Of a stretch of DNA of 11,708 nucleotides, positions 6,547-11,708 are shown piece by piece. The DNA comes from Beijerinckiaceae bacterium (GTDB taxonomy: Bacteria > Pseudomonadota > Alphaproteobacteria > Rhizobiales > Beijerinckiaceae): contig CANGRU010000021.1 in the NCBI GenBank assembly GCA_947456315.1, forward strand, positions 1 through 11,708, in the 5' to 3' direction. The notes beneath the pieces are model-generated. The model did no database searches and was not told where the DNA came from. It worked only from the letters and a program-made list of their open reading frames with translations. Position numbers and translations under genes: made by a program. How positions within the stretch are numbered: the first letter of the stretch is position 1; every line of letters starts with the position of its first letter.

Positions 6547-8715
6547 TCATGATTGCGTGGCGCGCACGACCAAAGCATCGAGCGCAACGCCGCCTTTTTC
6601 AGACAAAAGGAATGGATTGACGTCGATTTCGGCAATCGCGCCATCGGCATCCATCATCACATCCGACAAAGCGACCAGCGCTTTTGCAAGCGCCTCCTTG
6701 TCGAGCACGGGCCGACCACGATAGCCATCGGCAATTGTGCCTGCCCGCGTGCGCGCAATGAGCTGCAAGGCACCCGCCTCATCCAGCGGACACGCCGCCA
6801 AAGCGACATCGCGTGTGAGTTCGAGATCGACACCGCCCGAGCCGAACAGAATGACGGGGCCCATTTCTGGATCGAGCTTGGCACCCAACACACATTCGAG
6901 CTTGCCGGATGCCATTTCGGCAATCAGCACGCCCTCAACATGTGGCTTGTCTTTAAGCGCCGCTACATTCGCCATGATGGCGCGATAAGCACCGCGCACG
7001 GCCGTCTCATCTTTCAGATTGATTTTCACGCCGCCAATGTCTGACTTGTGCGGAAGCGCTGCAGAGACAATTTTGGCAACAACTGGATAGCCGATCCGTG
7101 CGGCAGCTTCCGCTGCACCGTCTTCGCTTTTCACCAATTCCTCACGCGTGCCAGCCAGACCATAGAGGCTGAGCAGCGCCTTGGATGAGACTTCGTCCAG
7201 CGTTGCGGGACCCGATTGCTGCGCGAGCTGACGCAGAAGCGCGCAACCGTCCGCATTGGGGGACGAGCGCTTTGGCTCACCCGTGGCACCCAGATCGAAC
7301 CGGCGCGTGATAGCCCGCATGGTGCGCAAGGCGCGATCGACTTCCTGCAGGAAGGGCAGATTGGTGAATTCAGCGCGCAGAGTGCGGCTGTAATCACTCA
7401 AGCCGTAAGAAATCATGCTGACATAAGCGATGGGCTTTTTGGCTTTGGCAGCCAGCGCATTGACCTCGCGCAGATTGCGCTCTTTGCGCTCTGTGCCAGC
7501 GGCGCGCGGCAATTCTTCCTGCAAGAGGAGAATGTCAATCTCCGGATCATCCAGCAAAATCTCGACGCAGCGCAGATATGCGCCTTCTTTCGACAAAGCC
7601 GCAAAGCCTGCATCAAGCGGATTGCCGATGATGGAGCCAACCGAGAGAATCTCTTCAAGCTTCTTGCGCGTGACATCCGACAGAGGCTGGTAAGACATGC
7701 CGCAGGCTTCGGCGGCATCGAGCAACAGGCCACGCATGCCGCCCGAGAAGGTAATCGAGCCCAAGCGCTTGCCTTGAGGCGCCGGGGCATGAACGAGAAA
7801 CTCGACCGCCTCGACCATTTCATCGAGATTGCCGACACGGATCGCACCCGCACGGCCTGCCACCGCATCGAAGGCTTCCATGGAGCCCGCCAGCGCGCCC
7901 GTGTGAGCGGCAGCGGCTGCGCGGCCTGCATCTGATGAGCCGAGTTTCATAATCACGACATGTTTGCCAGCCTTGCGCGCCATGCGCAGAGCTTCCAGAA
8001 ATGGCGCGCCATCATGCACGCTCTCCAGATAGCACGAGATCACCCGCACATCGGGCACACCTGCAAAATAAGCGATGTAATCAGCTGTGGTGAGACCCGT
8101 TTCATTGCCACTGGTGATGGCTGCTTGCGTATCCACGCCACGCTCTTCGAGCGAGCGCTTGATCGCCATGACAATGCCGCCCGACTGACCAAGCACTGCC
8201 ACTGGGCCATGCGCCAGTTTTTGCGCACGATCATCGGGCATGGAAAAGAAATTGATCGCCGCATTGAAATTGCCAAGGCAATTGGGGCCTGACACAGCAA
8301 GCCCCGTTTCTGCAATTGTGTTGCGCAGAGCTTGCGCAAGTGCGGGACCATCAGCTTCAGTTGATTCTTCAAAGCCCGATGTCATCACGGTCGCCGAACG
8401 CGCACCTGCTGCAGCAGCCTCGCGCAACAGGCCGGGCACAACTTTAGCCGGCGCCAGCACCACCAGATGGTCCGGCTTTTCCGGCAGTTCCGCAAAAGTG
8501 CGATAACAGCGCGTGTCCCAGACGGTCTCGCGGGTCGGATTGAACGGGAAGACCGAACCCTTGTAGCCATAGCGCGACAAATTGCGCCACACACGTTGTG
8601 GCCAATTGCCCGGCTTGTCGGTTGCTCCAACGATGACAACATTTTTGGGATTGAGAAGCGCTTCGACTTGTCTGGCGCCTTCGCGCAGTTTGTCCTGCGT
8701 CTTGGTCTGGCTCAT
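6547..8715 (-). CDS. NDP-forming acyl-CoA synthetase, feruloyl-CoA synthetase (FerA)-like
   Basis: Cytoplasmic enzyme of 722 residues that would join a carboxylic acid to CoA with ATP, through a phosphohistidine intermediate. Domains in order: CoA-binding Rossmann domain (VVIVGATDKPG 26-36; GPNCLG 143-148); succinyl-CoA-ligase-like domain (GQSGG 176-180, SGNETG 202-207, and HTGALAGS with H271 as the likely phosphorylated His); a linker to about residue 490; and a C-terminal ATP-grasp domain (VVAKI 545-549, HKSDIGGV 556-563, EIDVNPF 696-702). All key motifs are intact and the alpha-beta fused length is normal. The family includes ADP-forming acetyl-CoA synthetase and FerA of Sphingobium SYK-6. 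Feruloyl or a related aryl acid is inferred from the crotonase tail upstream in the operon; acetate-like or other acids are not excluded. Its ATG lies six bases past the permease stop with only a weak AGGG site, implying translational coupling. Confidence 0.9.
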   Translation of the reverse strand: MSQTKTQDKLREGARQVEALLNPKNVVIVGATDKPGNWPQRVWRNLSRYGYKGSVFPFNPTRETVWDTRCYRTFAELPEKPDHLVVLAPAKVVPGLLREAAAAGARSATVMTSGFEESTEADGPALAQALRNTIAETGLAVSGPNCLGNFNAAINFFSMPDDRAQKLAHGPVAVLGQSGGIVMAIKRSLEERGVDTQAAITSGNETGLTTADYIAYFAGVPDVRVISCYLESVHDGAPFLEALRMARKAGKHVVIMKLGSSDAGRAAAAAHTGALAGSMEAFDAVAGRAGAIRVGNLDEMVEAVEFLVHAPAPQGKRLGSITFSGGMRGLLLDAAEACGMSYQPLSDVTRKKLEEILSVGSIIGNPLDAGFAALSKEGAYLRCVEILLDDPEIDILLLQEELPRAAGTERKERNLREVNALAAKAKKPIAYVSMISYGLSDYSRTLRAEFTNLPFLQEVDRALRTMRAITRRFDLGATGEPKRSSPNADGCALLRQLAQQSGPATLDEVSSKALLSLYGLAGTREELVKSEDGAAEAAARIGYPVVAKIVSAALPHKSDIGGVKINLKDETAVRGAYRAIMANVAALKDKPHVEGVLIAEMASGKLECVLGAKLDPEMGPVILFGSGGVDLELTRDVALAACPLDEAGALQLIARTRAGTIADGYRGRPVLDKEALAKALVALSDVMMDADGAIAEIDVNPFLLSEKGGVALDALVVRATQS

Positions 8716-8721
8716 GTCACG

Positions 8722-10473
8722 TCAACCCTGTCCGTAAAGCCCGACACCGGAGCGCCGAGCGAAGAAATAGAAGATCAATGCCACCGCTGTCATAGCGAGG
8801 CTCCACAGCAACCCCAGCGCGGCCAGTTCCGGCCCCTGCCCGTTGCTCCACAAATCAAACATGGCGACCGCCATGGTTTGTGAAGATGGACCCGACAGCA
8901 GAACAGGCAGCGTCAAGACACGTGTCGACAACAGGAAGATGAAGAGCCAGCCCGCAACCAGTGAGGGCGCCAGCAAGGGGAAGACAATGCGCCGGAAAGC
9001 CAGAAAGGGCGAAGCGCCCGAAATGGCAGCCGCCTCTTCCAATTCGCGATGCACCTGCAACATGCCCGCATAAGAATAGCGAATCCCATAGGGCAGATAA
9101 TTGATGATGAAAGCCCAGACGATGATCCAGATCGTGCCATAAATGCCGATCGGTGTGGTCAGAAAAAACTGCATCACACCCACGCCCAGCACAATGCCGG
9201 GGAAGACCAGCGGCACAGTGCCCAATTGATCGACCATGCGCGCGCCCGGCAGTTTGCGCACGCTCAACCAAGCAGCAATAGCTGTGATCACCATGACAAT
9301 GGTCGCAGTGACGACCGCCACCAGCAATGTATTGCCGAGCAGTGACAGATAGCGATCTGATTCAAAAATCCGGATGTAATGTTTGAAACTCAGAAGCTTG
9401 AACGCCGAAGCACGGATTGTTTGATAAAAGGGCAGCAGCGATGCCCAGACCAGCACCAGCATCGGCAAGATCAACAGGCACAGAAAATTCAAAATCAGAA
9501 TTGCGCCACCCAATGGGCGATATTTGCCGAGCGGGATTTTATTGGGGCGAAAATTCTTGCCCGTGATTGTTGCAAAACGCTCGGCATTGCGCGTCAGTCG
9601 CCCATAATACCAGAGCAGGACAGCCACCACGCAAAGCAACAGTGTCGACAACGTGCTGGCCGAACCGACATCCGGCGGCATGGTCCGATGCATCATTTCG
9701 TAAATGTCGGTTGTCAGAACGTGTACGCGACCCGGAAGCCCGACCAGTGCCGGCACTTCAAATGCTTCCACCGTGCGAATAAAGACCAGCATGGCCAGCG
9801 CCACGATGGAGGGCAGTGACAGGCGGAACGTAATCCGCCGCATCGTCTGCCACGTGCCAGCGCCACTCATGCGGGCGGCTTCTTCCAGATCGGGATTGAA
9901 ATTGCGAAGAGTCGAGCCGAGCAAAAGGAAGACCAGCGGCGACCACAACAGCCCCTCGATCAGGATCATGCCGCCAAGCCCGTAAACATTGATCAGCACA
10001 TCGGTTTCACCCGTCAATTCGCGATACCAGGAATTGATCGGGCCCGAGCGTGCCAGCAGCAACAGCCATGCACTTGTGTAGAGCACATAAGGTGTGCCCA
10101 GCGAGATGATGGTGGTGAGATAGGCCAGCGGCTTGAACGGCGTGTCGGTGCGCTCCACCAACCACGCATTGACGCCGCCAATGACCAAAGCCAGTAGTGC
10201 GCTTCCCAAAGCAAAGGCAAAGGAGTTGAACGCGCTCATCCAGATGCCGCGCTGCGACAACACCTGCCCGAAGCGATGCAGGCTGATCTGCGTCTCGCCA
10301 TTTTGTGTGACGGTGAGCGCACCCTTGATCAGAAAGATCAGCGGCGGCAGAACGAGAATAGCAAAAATGGCCGCGATAATGAGCACAAGAATGCCGCGCT
10401 CATCGCGCGGTAGAAACCGCGCAAAAAAAGACTGCGTGCTTTGCTCGCGCCCCTTCACCGCTGCTTCACTCAT
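8722..10473 (-). CDS. ABC transporter permease, two fused domains, ferric-type (FbpB/ThiP-like)
   Basis: Inner-membrane permease of 583 residues in which one polypeptide supplies both halves of the channel. About twelve hydrophobic segments are visible, roughly six in residues 27-290 and six in 321-572. Two EAA loops for ATPase docking are present: LEEAARMSGAGTWQTMRR (196-213) and LEEAAAISGASPFLAFRR (478-495). The length and duplicated layout fit the FbpB/ThiP/AfuB group. Its ATG overlaps the SBP3 stop in an ATGA junction (10470-10473) and no strong ribosome-binding site precedes it, so the two are translationally coupled and are almost certainly partners. Paralogous to the partial permease at the left edge, including SxGxPxxLYTxAWLLxLxRSGP near residues 124-145. 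No ATPase gene follows; the operon instead continues with the acyl-CoA synthetase. Confidence 0.93.
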   Translation of the reverse strand: MSEAAVKGREQSTQSFFARFLPRDERGILVLIIAAIFAILVLPPLIFLIKGALTVTQNGETQISLHRFGQVLSQRGIWMSAFNSFAFALGSALLALVIGGVNAWLVERTDTPFKPLAYLTTIISLGTPYVLYTSAWLLLLARSGPINSWYRELTGETDVLINVYGLGGMILIEGLLWSPLVFLLLGSTLRNFNPDLEEAARMSGAGTWQTMRRITFRLSLPSIVALAMLVFIRTVEAFEVPALVGLPGRVHVLTTDIYEMMHRTMPPDVGSASTLSTLLLCVVAVLLWYYGRLTRNAERFATITGKNFRPNKIPLGKYRPLGGAILILNFLCLLILPMLVLVWASLLPFYQTIRASAFKLLSFKHYIRIFESDRYLSLLGNTLLVAVVTATIVMVITAIAAWLSVRKLPGARMVDQLGTVPLVFPGIVLGVGVMQFFLTTPIGIYGTIWIIVWAFIINYLPYGIRYSYAGMLQVHRELEEAAAISGASPFLAFRRIVFPLLAPSLVAGWLFIFLLSTRVLTLPVLLSGPSSQTMAVAMFDLWSNGQGPELAALGLLWSLAMTAVALIFYFFARRSGVGLYGQG

Positions 10474-11507
10474 CTGAACAGGCTCTTGAACACATCAGCC
10501 CATCGCGGCATTTCTTTGTCGATCTCTTCAGGCGTCTTGTAGATCGCCTTGAACTTGTCGCCATCTGGCCGCAGTGCCAGATCATTGGGCGGCACATTGG
10601 GATCAACGGGGAGATAATCCGCATCACGATAGATTTTCTGCCCATCTTCCGAGAGCAAAAACTCTAGCAACAAGCGGCCGGCATTGGGGTGTGGTGCATC
10701 GCGCGTGACAGAAATCACTGACAGCACGGCGAGCGCCGGATTCATCGGAATCCAGTCAACAGGTGCGCCCTTGGCTGCACTGATCACGGCGTGATTGTTG
10801 AAAATATTCAGCGCAATCGCATATTCGCCCGCAATCACTTGGTCGAGCACCTGACGCGCAGCCACTGCGAGGCCGGATGGGTTCTGTTTGGCCAATTCAC
10901 GCAGATAGGCCATGCCTTTTTCTTCGCCCATGGAGGCCAGAACCACACCGACAAAGCCCGGGCCCGCAGACGACGAGGCCGTCGAGTTCCATGCAATCTT
11001 ACCCTTGTATTTCGGGTCGAGCAGATCCTGGAATGTTTTGGGCTCCGTGCCTTTTTTGATGAGCTCGGTGTTATAGCCCGGCGTCAGCACATAGAGATTG
11101 GTGGCGACCCAATAGCCTTCCGGATCAATATAGGATTTGGGCAGGCGCTGGGCACTTTCCGGAATCCATTGCGCAGGAATTTTTTCGCTTTTCAGCGAAG
11201 CCGTTGCGCCTGTGCCGTCAAACACGTCAACCTGCATCTTGCCGGCACGCGCTTCATTGAGCACGCGCAGCGCCACTTCATTGGAATTGGCGCGCACATA
11301 ATTGACCTTGATTCCGTATCTTTTCTCGAAGGCCTGTGCGGCAGGGCGTGCAAATTGATCGATGATTTGCGTGGTATACCACGTCACCTGTCCCTCTTTT
11401 TTCGCCGCATCAATCAATGCCTGATCAAGAGCGAGAACGGGAGACACACAGGCGCACAGCGCTGCAGCCAGCACCGCCGAACGGGCGTGAAAAGAACGAG
11501 AGGCCAT
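10470..11507 (-). CDS. ABC transporter periplasmic substrate-binding protein (SBP3), ferric-type family
   Basis: Predicted secreted binding protein of 345 residues. Residues 1-26 form a signal peptide (RSFHAR basic start, Ala-rich core, SPVLA cleavage before LDQ). Family features are AAKKEGQVTWYTT (34-46), FQDLLDPKYKGKIAW (159-173) and LLSEDGQKIY (284-293). It has drifted further from SBP1 and SBP2 than those have from each other, but shares VIAGEYAIALNIFNNH (224-239) and ISAAKGAPVDW. The FbpA Tyr-Tyr position is Asn-Asn here, again arguing against ferric iron. Start: ATG at 11507 has GGAG seven bases upstream. A frame extension to 11567 would run back through the upstream hairpin and put about 20 residues before the signal peptide, so I reject it. 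The gene overlaps the permease by four bases and follows the crotonase gene after a hairpin. Confidence 0.9.
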   Translation of the reverse strand: MASRSFHARSAVLAAALCACVSPVLALDQALIDAAKKEGQVTWYTTQIIDQFARPAAQAFEKRYGIKVNYVRANSNEVALRVLNEARAGKMQVDVFDGTGATASLKSEKIPAQWIPESAQRLPKSYIDPEGYWVATNLYVLTPGYNTELIKKGTEPKTFQDLLDPKYKGKIAWNSTASSSAGPGFVGVVLASMGEEKGMAYLRELAKQNPSGLAVAARQVLDQVIAGEYAIALNIFNNHAVISAAKGAPVDWIPMNPALAVLSVISVTRDAPHPNAGRLLLEFLLSEDGQKIYRDADYLPVDPNVPPNDLALRPDGDKFKAIYKTPEEIDKEMPRWADVFKSLFR

Positions 11508-11531
11508 GGTCTTTCTCCAAGCCAAGGAGAG

Positions 11532-11563
11532 ATAAAAGAGCGGGCCAGAAAAATCCGGCCCGC
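11532..11563 (-). terminator. Intercistronic hairpin with T-rich tail between the crotonase and SBP3 genes
   Basis: On the minus strand GCGGGCC (11563-11557) and GGCCCGC (11546-11540) form a perfect 7-base stem around a 10-base loop, followed by TCTTTTAT (11539-11532). It lies 18 bases after the crotonase stop codon and just before the SBP3 ribosome-binding site. The tail is broken by C and A, so it looks like a partial terminator or attenuator that would lower, but perhaps not abolish, read-through into the transporter genes. If it is complete, SBP3 needs its own promoter, and I see no convincing one in the short gap. Confidence 0.6.
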
Positions 11564-11581
11564 ACATTTCATATCAAAACA

Positions 11582-11708
11582 TCAGCGCTTGAATTCGCCC
11601 AGACCCGGCTTGAACACCTTGTCGTCGAGGAACATTTTCATCGCCTTCTGGCGACCGCCCTCAGGATCAACGTGCTTCAAGGCATCGCTCTTGGCGTTGA
11701 GATAATCC
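11582..11708 (-). CDS. Partial crotonase-family enzyme (C-terminus), possibly hydroxycinnamoyl-CoA hydratase/lyase
   Basis: Only the last 41 codons and the TGA (11582-11584) are inside the window; the gene starts beyond the right edge. The tail reads DYLNAKSDAL, then HVDPEGGRQKAM, then MFLDDKVFKPGLGEFKR. The EGGRxxxMxxFLDxKxxKPGLxxxxR pattern is what I recall at the C-terminus of p-hydroxycinnamoyl-CoA hydratase/lyases (Ech, FerB, HCHL), crotonase-fold enzymes that split feruloyl- or coumaroyl-CoA into an aromatic aldehyde and acetyl-CoA. The catalytic and oxyanion-hole residues are outside the window, so the reaction cannot be confirmed and another enoyl-CoA hydratase/isomerase is possible. 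Its position upstream of an NDP-forming acyl-CoA synthetase in one directional gene run supports a shared CoA-dependent pathway. Confidence 0.6.
   Translation of the reverse strand, partial: DYLNAKSDALKHVDPEGGRQKAMKMFLDDKVFKPGLGEFKR

Noticed and set aside
7216..7935. Plus-strand open frame of 239 codons opposite the acyl-CoA synthetase
   Set aside because: Antisense to an intact enzyme with all catalytic motifs; no domain or start signal of its own.
11442..11454. Possible lipobox cysteines (LCAC) in the SBP3 signal peptide
   Set aside because: The Cys residues lie within the hydrophobic core and do not fit the usual [LVI][AST][GA]C pattern; a standard SPVLA cleavage site follows.
10791..11705. 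Plus-strand open frame of 304 codons opposite SBP3 and the crotonase tail
   Set aside because: It crosses the intercistronic hairpin and is antisense to a well-supported binding protein; composition is typical of a shadow frame.

Overview
The window is a dense stretch of catabolic and transport genes. It looks alphaproteobacterial, probably Rhizobiales-like. That guess rests on GC in the upper fifties (by eye), short intergenic gaps, several ferric-type periplasmic binding proteins, and a feruloyl-CoA-synthetase-like NDP-forming ligase; no marker gene confirms it. I see no rRNA, tRNA, CRISPR array or insertion sequence, and no gene-free stretch longer than about 110 bases.

Layout, in transcription order. 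(A) A leftward operon enters from the right edge: the tail of a crotonase-family enzyme (11582-11708), an intercistronic hairpin, periplasmic binding protein SBP3 (10470-11507), a fused two-domain ABC permease (8722-10473), an NDP-forming acyl-CoA synthetase (6547-8715) and bicupin B (5272-6501). It ends at a strong bidirectional terminator (5236-5269). (B) A rightward single gene, bicupin A (4124-5233), converges on the same terminator. (C) A second leftward operon starts in the 112-base divergent region 4012-4123: SBP2 (2917-4011), an enolase-superfamily enzyme (1806-2873), SBP1 (697-1776), and the N-terminal half of a second fused permease that runs off the left edge (1-682).

Inferred function: the NDP-forming ligase and the crotonase tail resemble the FerA/FerB pair (feruloyl-CoA synthetase and feruloyl-CoA hydratase/lyase) of hydroxycinnamate catabolism. 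The two importers belong to the family usually labelled Fe(3+) transporters, but all three binding proteins seem to lack the tyrosine pair that binds iron, so an organic substrate is more likely. With two related bicupins (possible metal-dependent dioxygenases) and an enolase-superfamily enzyme carrying the residues of the muconate-lactonizing subgroup, the simplest reading is a locus for uptake and CoA-dependent degradation of an aromatic or other organic acid. The substrate cannot be read from the sequence. No ABC ATPase gene is present; one may lie past the left edge, and operon A may borrow it or use one upstream.
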